This document shows positions 23,005 to 35,600 of a stretch of 64,000 nt of DNA, in pieces. This stretch comes from Patagioenas fasciata (taxonomy: Eukaryota > Chordata > Aves > Columbiformes > Columbidae). Position numbers and translations under genes: made by a program. Location: assembly GCF_037038585.1 (NCBI RefSeq), contig NC_092523.1, positions 6,391,001 to 6,455,000 on the forward strand, written 5' to 3'. The notes beneath the pieces are model-generated. The model had not been told where the DNA came from and searched no databases. It saw nothing but the letters and a program-made list of their open reading frames with translations. Numbering within the stretch: the first letter of the stretch is position 1; every line of letters starts with the position of its first letter.

Positions 23005-26000
23005 ATGGCTATCACACAGAGACACAACAGTAAGAGGAATCATTACTATTCAAGTGGAAAAAACATTTTTTTTTAGTAAAAAGCTATCCCACTTCCACTC
23101 CAATACCCAAGAGATACAGCTAAGTAAAGAAGGAATTAATCAGTTGTACAACACCACATTCGAAACAAAATAATTTGTGAAGCATCTTTTGTACTGACTG
23201 TACTTCTCTGGTTCCCAGGTGGTGCAAATGACCAAAAGCCACCTTGGGTTTCAAATATTCCACTAAAGCAAAAATTAAGTGGACTATCTGCAGAGTGGAC
23301 TCACCAGCATTACTCCTCCTTCATTAGAAGTATTCCCACACCAGTTAGGTAATAATGGAGACAATTCTCTATATTCCTGATCACTATTCCCCAATTTATT
23401 TTCCAGTATAACCTTTATTTAAAACCCAGATAGAAAGGTCACTGTTTATGAGATATTAATAACTCCGAAGGACCTGTAGATGCTGTTCACTCCCTTTAAT
23501 CCATCCATTGGTGTCTGATAGGGACAGGCTTCATCCCTGGCAGAATGACCAATGCTTTGTTCCAAACCCAGCACACAGAGCCAGACATATCCATGGTATT
23601 CAGATGTCTACAAGCAACACTGCCAAAATCCTGGATCAGGGCAATGATTTTGTTGAAGATCTTGCCTGGGGCTCCTAGGATGAGTCTCTGCATCCAAAGA
23701 TACAATGGTAGGCTTGGCTGGCCACAGCCATGCTTGCTTTCCTCCAGCTTCTGTGAGTCACCATGTTGAAGACGTGATGGGCTAGATTCCAGAAGACCAA
23801 CCCAAATACAAAACCCCCAGCCTTGGGGGCCTTGAGCTGTTCATGAGGAAGTCAGTGCCATTTGACTTCACTAAGAGGGCAGAGAAACACTTAACTATGG
23901 GCTACTGGAGAGGCTCATGCCATCAGTTCCTTGGTGGACATTTCTCCAGGTCATTGCAGGAGAGCAGAGAAGGGGAGGTAGTTCTGGGGTGAATCCTTCC
24001 CAAACCTTGGTAAATCCACGGGACACATGGACCTCTGTGCAAGAACATCTTCTGCTCCCACAACAACCCTTTGACAAGGTTCCAAAGATGAGGTGAGGAG
24101 CAGTCGTGGTCATGGGCTGTTGGGAAGCCTCTTGCCCTGAAGAGCCCAGGGAGAGGCCTTGCATGATCAGACATTTGAAGAGGCTGTAGACAGCCAGGGC
24201 TAATCACAGCAGCAAATTCACAGGGAACATGTAGAGCCTCAGCAAAACGTGCAGTGCAGACCTCAAAACCCTGGCCAGAGTCAACACGAGGCACTTGCAC
24301 TCTCAAATAAGGATGGAAGAATCTTCTTTATGAATTATAGACTATGACCACACTCATATAGTGGATCATATCATGAGGCCACCTGACCATCTCAGTAGAG
24401 AGAATGATAAAAAGGTGTTTGCTCTTCAGTTATACAAGATTTTGGTACATTAGTTACGAGCTGTTAGATCTGACTCCTCCTGATCCAGCCCTCACTAAAC
24501 TATACATAAATGTAGAGAAGAGAATTATAATCTCCCCTCCAAAAAACAACTCACGTAAGGATATATGGAAGGCAAGATTGTCTTTTTTCAGCAAGGAATT
24601 AAGATAGTCAGAAAAGCATCACTGTGTACTGTCTACATTAACAGCAGGGTTTTTCAATTTAATTTGTCATTGCCAACTACGTTACGTTGGGATTAAACTG
24701 TACAGGTTATTAAACACTGATTACAATAAGACAGTGCACTGTGGCAGGCAAGTAACTTACAAGTTGCTGAAATTAAGGCTTTGGAAATCTTTTAAGGGAA
24801 TTAATGTTTAATTAATGATTTTGATCTATGAGGCATTCCACTAATAGCTTCAGTAAGAGATTACACAAACCTGTGACACATTGGTAAGTAGAAACAATAC
24901 TTGATGTTAGTATATTTTTTTTAATTAATCCTGTACTGGAAGACCACCATGAGGGAATTTAGAGTTTGGAGCACAATAAAAGGATTGTTCCAGATAGCAG
25001 GCACTTCAGCTTCTGTGATTCTTACTTGCATGATCAAATATATGTGAACACATTTTTAACAATACTGCGTGAAATGAAGTTTGAATTTAGCACGATTAAG
25101 AATATTCCTAATTGAAGACCCCAAGTTAACTTGGATATTAAAGTACAGGGAGGTTTACAGATATGAGATGGTTGGCTTAATAGCTACTATTTGATTGCAC
25201 TGAACTTCATCTTGCTGCTACTGGCTTCCAGAAATAACATAAATAATCAGCAGCATTTAACTTTCCAACATGACTGATTAGTTGTTAGAAATCCTATCTT
25301 ACAATAAGACATTATTGTACAGTCTTCTTTTTTTCTTTTAAAAAGTGTATTATGTAATTTCTTATAGCAAAAGCCAGGTCACTGATCCTTTACTGTTTTG
25401 CTCACTGTATTTACTTTGATAACCTGACATTGCTTTCACAAGGCTGCACGCGCAATAAAGTAGGTTTAAAAGATGTTTGTGCCGTTAGTTGTAAAAACAC
25501 AGACAGGAAAGTCTAGTGAACTGAAAACAAGATGTATCTGGTATTGGTTTTCCTATAGAGATGAGGTTACAAAGACTCTTCTATAGAAAAATTTTCATCA
25601 GGGAACTTTGTGGTAATTTATAGTGCCCTGTCAGGAGATAAATCCCATATGAGACTCAAGACATTGAAATCGCTGATCTGTCACGTTCTGTAATTATATA
25701 GGGGCTCTTAAACTCTTCTGGTCCCAATGGATTATGGAGATACAGAGATGGTACAACTCCCATTAAAGTAACTGGAAGGGGAAAGACGTTATAGGTACAA
25801 AAAAATGGCAGTTTATACACCTTTAAATTCATCTTCAAGCTGAAACGCATCACCTTTTTGCTGATGTACTGAGTAAAATAAAACTGCAAAGTTTTCAAGG
25901 ATTCACAAGGCTTGATAAATTTGAAAAATCACTTTGAAAATGAAGATTTTCCCTTTTTCTCCTTCTTTCCTGGTGTAGCTGGACCAAAGTCAACGTCACT

Positions 26001-28446
26001 ATACAGTTCTTGGTTAAATCCACCTGGCTACAAAATGGATCTGGCTTTATTTTTAAAATATGTTAACGCTCATTACAGCTCACTAATATTCATTACAGTT
26101 AATTTTTATCACTAGTTCTAATATGCTTATTTTCTCCTTATCACTTTGGCTCTGATCGTTTGGTTTAATACACACAGCACACATCCTCTATGCTGCCTGC
26201 TTAACTATTTTCATCTCTTTTTATGCCACATTTCTCAGAACAATAATTATGTCAGATCATAAATCCCATCCTACAGTGCCAATAATGAAAACCCGACAGA
26301 AAGTAATAGTTGCTTTATAACGTGGAACCAGGTGATTCACTTTAACTAAACACTTATTTTCTTTCTAGTTAGTGTAATTAATTCAGCTTAATTAGTTAAC
26401 CTATTAACCAAAGGTTAATTAAATTGAATCTGAAGCACTCCCTTACTATATTTATACAGCTTATTTTGTTTTTTGAATGGGACTAGCGTTTCATTACCTC
26501 CCTTGCTCATTAATTTTAGAGCTGCTGTTGCTCGCTCTTGAAATGTTTGTTTTCTCCAGGGCCATGTTAATCCATAATTCAGCGCTAATGGCGAATCAGT
26601 CGAGCATCACCCGCTGTGCAGGATCCAGAAGGCGATGCCAGGGTTGGCGTGAAGGGGCTGGACCGCATGGTCTCGCCATGGTCAGCATCAGGTAACAGCA
26701 CCCGCTGCAGAAACACACCTGAAATAGCCACAACCATCCTGTCCTGGGCTTTCAAAGGACACCTCCTTCCACCTGCTTTTGGTATTTTGTTTTTCTGATG
26801 CTATCTTCTAAAAATACGTCCCGGCTCTTCTTCTTAAGCTGCAAGGGAGCAGGGTGGGATAAGAGGTGGCAGCCGCATTTCTAAAGGCTTCTGAAAGGCT
26901 CTTTTGAAGAGCACCTTGAAAAATGAAAAGTCCGAAGCAAATGCTGAAGTGCAAACTAGCCAAGGTGTTAAAATCAAATTAAACAAGCCCAAGAGCTGGA
27001 ACTACCCCTAGCTGGGGAAATGGTGGGTACCCACAGTGCCTGCCCTTAGCTGAAGTTCTGCCATGGCATGCTCACCTTCAAACCATTCTCTCCCAAAAAA
27101 ACACATATAATGATAAAAGTGATAGTCTAGAAAAGCAAGGACCAGGGACTATAAAGGCCTCTGCTGCCTGTACACTTGATTTTTCATCAAAAATTCTCAT
27201 GGCTCTGCAGGAAGCAGGCTGTGTCGGTGACAGGGCAGAGCCATGGCACACCAAAGCCACCCGGGAGGGGATGGACTGCCAACACCACAACTAAAAGCGC
27301 CCCACTCATGCTGGCAGATGGAGATGTGGATGGTCATGACCGGTCAGGGAGCCTGGCAGCCTCTGAGGGAACGACCAGACCTTTAAGAGCTCCTTACCTC
27401 AAAAACCCATCTACTGACTCTGCAAATCTGAGCTGGGGGAGTCTGCACAAAGAAAATCTGCACAAAGCCTCCAGAACTGGTTCAGACACCAAATTTTCTT
27501 CAGCACTCGGGGATTTTAATTCCATCCAGAGATTTTAATTCCACCTCTGAAGTCCAGTGAACTCTTTACCCATAACTCACAGCCCAAGACCCACTCAAAG
27601 TCCCACCCAAGGAGGGACATCTGTTGCAAAAGCACCCACCAGTGCTTACCTGCATCGCAAGCACTGGGAGAAGCTCAAAAATCAGACTTACCACCTTCAG
27701 GCTTGGCTTTAACAAGCCCCTGCTAAGCACAAAGCTGAATGAGATCACATCTGGTCCAGGGCCAGCAAGTAATGGCGCAGTAATGGGGTTTTATTGGCCT
27801 TTTGAGAAGGAGCTGTTTGATTTCAGAGAGAGAAAAGAAGAGTCAACAGCAACATTCTGCTCCTGCTAATCTCATTTCCAGAAGCATGCTGAGCGAGAAG
27901 GCGCTTGGGCACAAAGCTTTGCTCGATTGCTCCCTGTTTATCTAGGATTACATTAGGAGCCCAAGATGGATCTGGAAACAGCCCATGGCAAGAACCAGGG
28001 CTCTACAAACAACTCTGCAGCATCGGGTTTGCGGGAAGAGATATTCCAGTGTTTCCAGCAAGTTGTTGGCTGGATGGCAGCCAGTTTGCTCAATAGAAGT
28101 GATTCAGAATTAATAGATGTGCAGGAAGGGGAAGATTTAAAGACATAAAAATAGCTCATTTAAAAAAAAAAAGAGCTGTATTTAGATGCATAGGGTTTAG
28201 ACATGCAAATTTAAGACCGTCTCGAGGCAAGCACTGCAGCTAACAAGTGCTGGTTAATTTAAAATAATATAACGTATTTACCTTAAGCAAAAAGAAATCA
28301 AATGCAGAAGGGTGAATTCAACCGGGATGAAGTGCCCTTGTAAGGGGAAAACTACAGCAGAAGTTGGTCTGACAACGATCTGCCCCATTTTCCACGAAAC
28401 AGTTACTTGAAGAACCAAATTGCCACCAAATCTGGTATAACAACTC
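23005..28446. other. Unassigned stretch downstream of RPIA
   Basis: No known gene is recognisable. Minus-strand open frames at 23496-23705 and 23923-24306 lie in a local patch of balanced composition and might be remnants of an old coding sequence or transposon, but I cannot name one. The rest is AT-rich and stop-dense. Confidence 0.45.
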
Positions 28447-28452
28447 TTTATT
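28447..28452 (-). terminator. RPIA: Candidate RPIA poly(A) signal
   Basis: AATAAA on the minus strand about 1.08 kb past the RPIA stop codon, in the context AAATAAAG. It is the first canonical signal I found downstream of the stop. A variant signal nearer the stop, in the A/T-rich tract at 29.2-29.4 kb, cannot be excluded. Confidence 0.4.
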
Positions 28453-29533
28453 TCAGTGTCTACAACACAAAGAGAGGGCTTGCATTTTGACACCAGAACC
28501 ATGCAAAGCACCTATACACCGAGAACAAGATTGAACGAGTGTCTCTCTCCTGCTACATGTGGAAAATTTAAGCAGGAAGACTCGGTTTTCCTGTGCGTTC
28601 TGCTCTACCCTTCCACAAATCAACCAGCTCCCAGGGGTGATAATTAACCTTCATTCCAAATCAAACAATTTGCCACTGAACAGTATTCCACGTTGTCCTT
28701 AGCTGCTCAAATATGCTTTTGGAAGCTTCACCAAGGATCCAGTTCTGCTCTCGGTTTACAAGGACAAAGTCCCAAACATCTCCAGCTACAGGAACAGAAT
28801 TTAATCAGAGGTACTGAATTAACAGAGAGCAGAATTTGGCTCAAAGGATGAACGTCTCCTCCACATAGAGACCCAGAAAAGGCCCTTATTAATGTCCCAG
28901 ACAGAGGGATGTAAAGACCACCCCAGGCTCAGAGAATTGTCATGTGCACAGAGGACAACAACACATCCTGAACTATTAAAAACCAGTGGTGTAGAAAAAT
29001 AAAAGGCATAAAATACCGAACCAAAAAGGTTCCAAATAAGGCATCGGCAGGTCCCGACTGGATGTGCTACTGTTACGTACGTCACCCTCCCAGCCAGTGT
29101 GGTTAGGAATGATGCATCAGGATTGTGTTTCTGACCTCAATCACTAAGCACTATGAGCAACCAGAAGGGTTCAAGTTCTGTTGGAAAAAAAGGAAAAAAA
29201 AATCCAAAAGACAAAACAAGGAGTACTAATTTTTGGTAAGTATTTCTTAGAAAATAAAATAAAATAAAAACGTTAAAGCAATTTGTTTAAATGGTTCTTT
29301 AAAAAAAGACAACATTCCTGTAAAGTAAAAATATATATATATAGAAATAGAATATAATTTTTTGTTTGTTTTTTAAAAAAAGACATTCAGTATCACGTCA
29401 GCGGATTCTGATCAACCTCCCATCCGTCTGCTGCGATAACCGCTGCTCGTTAAGGCAAAACGTCAGGTTGGCACCGTTACAACAGCTGAACTGAACTGGC
29501 CGAAGGTGACACAGAGCGGGTGTCGTGCCGGCG
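28453..29533 (-). other. RPIA: Probable RPIA 3' untranslated region
   Basis: Sequence between the RPIA stop codon and the first canonical poly(A) signal. It contains A/T-rich tracts with a short TA run (about 29330-29342) and no repeat I recognise. The real 3' end needs transcript data. Confidence 0.4.
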
Positions 29534-29631
29534 TCAGCGCGGCTGCTTCTCCCGCACGCTGACCGAGCCGTCCTCCATGCCGAAGTACACCACCTCCGCC
29601 ATGCCGATGAACAGCCCCGTCTCCACCACAC
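29534..29631 (-). CDS. RPIA: RPIA exon 9 (C-terminus and stop)
   Basis: Encodes the end of G246 and residues 247-277, starting [17 protein letters not shown] and ending REKQPR, then TGA at 29536-29534. Acceptor CCCCAG. It corresponds to human VVDTGLFINMAERVYFG. The last residues (EKQPR against human EKPFC) are divergent, as is normal at this C-terminus. Confidence 0.96.
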
Positions 29632-32600
29632 CTGGGGAATGAGAGTTCAACCTGCCGGTTAATGCCAGGGCCACCCCAGAGCCAGCCCATTGCTTTAATC
29701 CACTGCTCTGACCGTGGTTTTGTTCATTAAAAGGCGCTAAAGCCTCCAACAGGTGTTTGGAGAGAGGTGTCCGACCTGGGTCTGATCTGGAATATTGTGT
29801 CCAGCTGTGGCCCTGAGTTCCAGAAGGACAGTGAACTGCTGGAGAGAGTCCAGCACAGCCACCAAGATGCTGAAGGGAGTGGAGCATCTCCCGTGTGAGG
29901 AAAGGCTGAGGGAGCTGGGGCTCTGGAGCTTGGAGAAGACTGAGGGGTGACCTCATTAATGTTTACAGATATATAAAGGGTGAGTGTCAGGAGGATGGAG
30001 CCAGGCTCTTCTCAGTGACAACCAATGATAGGACAAGGGGCAATGGGTTCAAACTGGAACACAGGAGGTTCCACTTAAATATGAGAAGAAACTTCTTCCC
30101 AGTGAGGGTGCCAGAGCCTGGCCCAGGCTGCCCAGGGAGGTTGTGGAGTCTCCTTCTCTGCAGACATTCAAACCCGCCTGGACACCTTCCTGTGGAACCT
30201 CAGCTGGGTGTTCCTGCTCCGGCAGGGGGATTGCACTGGATGAGCTTTCGAGGCCTCTTCCAATCCCTGACATTCTGTGGTTCTGTGGGTGATGTTGCAT
30301 CAGCTGCACAGGGAGCCTCTAGGAAGTACTCTCCATGTGGCCAACCCCAGAGGAAACCAACACCAGTGAGAAACATCTCCCACAGCTCCCCCTGAAGTTC
30401 ATACCCCCTCACCAACACCATTGAGGTGCTGGAGAGAGCTCAGAGAAGGGCAATGAAGCTGGTGAAGGGCCTGGAGCACAAGTGTGATGAGGAGCAGTTG
30501 AGGGAACTGGGGGGTTCAGCCTGAAGAAAAGGAGGCTGAGGGGAGACCTTATCGCTGTCTACAACTACCTGAAAGGAGGTTGCAGCATGGAGGGTGTTGG
30601 TCTCTTCTCCCAAGTAACAAGTGGTAGGACAAGAGGAAAGGGCCTCAAGTTGTGCCAAGGGAGGTTTACATTGGATATTAGGAAAACACTCTTCACAGAA
30701 AGGGTTGTCAGGCATTGGAACAGGCTGCCCAGGGAAGTGGTGAAGTCACCATCCCTGCAGGGGTTTAAAAGATGCACAGATGGGGTTCTTAGGGACACGG
30801 TTTAGTGCCAGTGTTGGGTTAATGGCTGGACTGTATCATCTTGAGGGTTCCAACTAAAATGATTCTATGATTACACTAAGACAATCATGAGTGTGGCATT
30901 TTCAGCCACCTGATGGCCCACAGAAGCAAGAGGAAGCTACATACAGCCCCAGGCTTACTCATTTTGCCTTTAAATGCATCTGAAAAGTAATCCTGTTAGG
31001 GAATGCCTGGATAACACTTGTTCAAAGATTAAGTCTCAGCAGATCTGATGCTACCTCTGCAATCTGTAGCTCATTTGCAAATGTACTTTTGGTTGCATTT
31101 AATTACAGGGTGCTCCTAACTTCACAGTGATCCCCAAGCCACAGCCAGAGGCCAGAAAGTTGGACAGAAATGAAGGGCAAGGGCTACCACCAGTGCAAGG
31201 CGGTCAGAGCCCTGCTATCACCACTGTATTTAGGCTTTAACAGCTCTGCTTATCCACTTCTGGACAGTGAAGATGCTTTTCTCCCCTTTGCAAGCCCATT
31301 TCTGAGCAGCAAATGATGCTGAGACCATCTCCACACCAACACAATGGAACGTGTCCCATCATGTACCATTCATCTCTCATCCAAAAGAGAGCAAGGAAGA
31401 AGTCCTTGCAGAGAGGCTATTTTGTTTACAAACAGTATGACCAGCCACTGTTTCTCTCTTGCACAAAACCAGCTCTAATAATACAGATATTTGTAGAGCC
31501 ATGGGCAGCAACCGCTTTAGGATGCAGAGCCCTGCACCAGGGCCAGCCTGGGCCAGCTGTGGTCACCAGTTCATCTATATTGGTCACTGGTTCATTTGGA
31601 ACTGCTCCTGCTGAAGATCAGAACCTGCCATCTACTGCTGGCTGCAAGCAAGCACCAGGTAGTTATTCAGACAGCAAAGACACCAGGACGAACCAAGGTA
31701 GAAGTAGGATCCCAGCAGTTTGCTCCTAGAGCAGGAAAAAAGAAAATGGGTGTATTTTCAGTAAATCAGCCTTATAAGCAGCACTGAGGGAAGCAAAGCC
31801 ACCAAAGAGAAGAACCTAGAAATTACTAGTGACTCTTCACCCAGCCTACACACATGGCCTCTGCCTGCCCTTGTGTTCTGGTCATGGTGCCAGGACGATA
31901 CGTTTCTGCTTTGTGTGAACATCGAGGTTTGTGCAACAGGATCCCAACCTGTTCCTATGCACTTTAACAACGCACAATCAGAGGAGGCAGTTTGCTTACG
32001 GACTACAGGAACAGGCAGATATCTGGGATAAACTCAAAGTTAAAGGATACAACAATACATATTCAAAGCTGACCAGATTCAAGAGCAGACTTTGCCAAGA
32101 CAACCAGACAAGGTACTCAGATGTGTCTGAGCTTCACTGAAGCCCAGAGAGTGTCACTGCCCCTGGGCAGACCTGAATCCTCCAGAAGCAGCTCTGGCTT
32201 TGGCAACAGGTCTCCTGCAAGGCAGGAATCCTTGCAGAGAGGCTGTTTTCTTCACAAACAGTGTGATCAGCCCCTGCTTCTCTCCTGCACAGCAATAGCT
32301 ACAACACTAGGTAAGATATGCTGTGCTCTCACAGCAAGGGGAGGCTGGAGGAGTAAACAATGGTAACGGGATGCAGAGCTGTATGCAGCTTCTGGAAAAT
32401 ACCGTAACCTAGTGCAAACCCTGGCTCCAGAGTCACAGAATCACAGAACGTTAGGGATTGGAAGGGACCTCAAAGACCATCCAGTCCAATCCCCCAGCAC
32501 ATTCATTAAAAGCACATCTCTAAACAGGCACAAGGAAAGTAAGGAAGAGCACAGGACTGGCATGTGTAATAGTGTCAGAAGTCACCCAGCACTCTCCCAG

Positions 32601-35600
32601 GTTTTCACCACCATACGGGAAGGACACTTGGGTACCGTTGTACTAATTCAGCTGATAGATCTCTGAAGTAAAACCAAATGAAGGGACCCATAAGAGGGCA
32701 CACACATTTCCTCTTATCTGTGGGAGAGCTCCCACAGTCAGGGCTGTCTAGCACAGCCCAAGCCTCAGCCAGCTTTTGCTTTTCTAAAAATCACTGACAG
32801 TACCTGGTATCATTTTTATAGCGGTGTTCACCTCACTCCATTCATGAACCTTGTCAAACTTCCAGTCCAGGATGAAGTTCCCGTTGTCCGTCACCACAGG
32901 GCCCTGGGAATCAAATACATTTGTCAGCACTATGAGCTCCTTGTCTACCGAGCATGGGCAGGGACTGTCACAGCCTCTCACCAGGACCTGCCATCCCTGC
33001 TACAATGGTTTAGAGAGAGTTATCCTTCAAGTAAATCAGGGCAGTTCACAATAAAGTTTAAGTTAAACCATCACCCAAGGCTCATTCCTCATTCTCGTGC
33101 GTACAGATAAATCACGCAGAGGCTGAAAACAATGGGGGGCCTCACCTGTACTGAGTACAGTGGCACAATCACTTCTCTAGTCCTGCTGGCCACACTACTC
33201 CTGATACAAGCCAGGATGATGTTGGCCTTTTTGGCCACCTGGGCACATGCTGGCTCATGTTCAGCCACTGTCAATCAACACCCCCAGATCCTTCTCTGCC
33301 AGGCACTTTCTAGCCAGGTTGCTCAGAGCCCCGTCCAGCCTGGCCTGGGATGTCTCCAGGGATGGTTCATCCACCACCTCTCTGGGCAACCTGGGCCAGT
33401 GTTTCACCACTCTCAGTGCCAAAAATTTCTTCCTTATATCTAGTCTGAATATCCCCTCCTTTACTTTAAAACCATCACGCCTTGTCCTATCACAACAGGC
33501 CCCGCTAAAAAGTCTGTCCCCATCTTTATCAGCCCCTTTTAAGCACTGAAAGGCTGCAGTAAGGTCTCCCTTGAGCCTTCTCTTCTCCAGGCTGAACACC
33601 TCCAACCTGAGCTGGTACCTCTCCTCCACCTGCTCAGGGATATTTGCTTTAGGAGACATAAGGCAGGAAGCCTTTTCATAAGCAGCCTGAACACCTAAAC
33701 ACACAGTTCATTAGTCAAAGTATAATTAGAAGGAATTAAACAAGACACCACTCATGAGAGTGAAAGTCCAGATTTAATTAGATAAAAGGCCAGGAAGGTC
33801 CTCCATTTTCCCACACTCACGTGGCTCCTGGGGGGATGAGGGGCTATCAGGGACACGTACCGCTTTGCTAACAGCCATCCGCAGCTCCACGACACCTCCG
33901 AAGTTTTTGGTCAGGGCTCTGGTGACGGGGACGTAAGCCATGGGGATGACTTCAATAGGAATCCCCTTCTTCCATTGCTCCCCGAGGCTCCTTGATTTTT
34001 TCCTGAGGACAGTTGGAGGTGGGATCAGCATCAAGCATTGCATTTGTAACACCATTAACACAACACGCTGATCACAATACCTCTTGCAAACCCCTCAAGC
34101 ACAACACCCTGGAGGGCACAGTGGTCAGTTCACACGTGCACATGTGTAGGAAGAAGCACTTTAAAGCACAATGCTCTATTGACTCATAAGCCCTGTTTTG
34201 ACATGATTTGGACAAGCAGAACATGAGTTGTTTCTTCCATAGCCCTGTGGCAGTATGTACAAAAGGGGAAATGCATTCTGCGCTGACAATCGCTGAGTTC
34301 AAGAGCGGAGCAGCCTTTTCATCAGAAGCTCTGCTGACTTCTAAGCAGGTCTGATGAGTTGAAAATTAAGAAATAAGCTAAACTGAATTGCTGGAACATT
34401 GGAAGTCAGGATCATTTCCACCTATTCCTGCTCCCCTGACCTGCTGGAAGGACAATAATGGCCTCATACAGAACCATACAAATCCTTCCATGAGACAGAG
34501 AAGCATAATGAACAGTAATATTTTCACCTGTAATCGGCAATAACAATGAAGCATTTTGCATATCCTGCAACTATCTTCTCCTGTGTCAAGCAACCACTGC
34601 AAGGGGAAAAAAAGAATAAAATAAAAATCAGTAAAACAGACTGCTCCTCCGTGTGCCTGATGGTCCTAAAGCCCAGTCCTGTCTGTCATGTTCTTGCTGG
34701 TTTGGTGCTGCTGTCATGTCAGCCCCATCAGTTTGTCCTCCTTATCCTTGTCCCCAGCCCCTCCACCCCTCCTTGGAGACACCCACAGCCAGAAAATGTG
34801 CTCAGATGCCACCAGCACCATGCACAGACAGACAGACAGACAGCAAGGCTCACCCGCCACCTTTGATAAGGTTGAGGTCAGAGTCCACTTCATCCGCTCC
34901 ATCGATGGCAACGTCGAGCTGTAGGAAGAGGAGAAATTTGGTGTGGAAACTCCTCCTGTGCAGCATCTCAGGGGGGGTGTCAGGTCCCAAGCAGCAGACA
35001 GAAATGTCACTAGAGATGGGACCACCTTGATGCCACAGCCTGACCAGAAACAAGCATATGAGCAGCCGCCCAAGGATACCAGCCCTTGCTAAATCACAGG
35101 CATGTGAGAGCAGAAGAAAAACAAAAACCAACCACTGGCCTGCAAAGCACACCACTTTAGCCTCTAGTGTCGCTTAAGGACCAGCACACAAGCTCCTGGG
35201 GAAAACCCCAGTGACAGTTCAGCAACACAATATCCCTGAGCCAGGCCAGCAAGCCTCAGCTTGGAAGAGATGCAAAACACCTGGAGGAAGCAAAGCTTAG
35301 CAGCCTATGGTCATCTAAAGTGACAAGCACTAAGACAAGACTAAGGCACAGGGAAAAAAAAAAGCTAAGCTAGTTTTCACTCATGTTAACCACCACGGCT
35401 GCCTAAATTCTTGTCCTCAGATGAGGACAAAGGAGCTTGATGCTTTATGAAGGACCAGGTTAGAGGAAGGTCGGGTGAGGTCTCCCCTCCGCGGTCCCAT
35501 TTACCTCTGGATGTCGGTCCAAGTCACTTAGCGTTAAGCCATTCTGCAGGATCAGCTGACGAGCCTGCGCACCAAGAAGACAACAAACATCATTTACTAG

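Larger units (their letters stand above)
30873..32430. other. RPIA intron 8, unique part with an internal duplication
   Basis: Intronic sequence of moderate G+C. It holds two diverged copies of a 73-base segment (listed separately) and otherwise nothing recognised. Confidence 0.55.
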
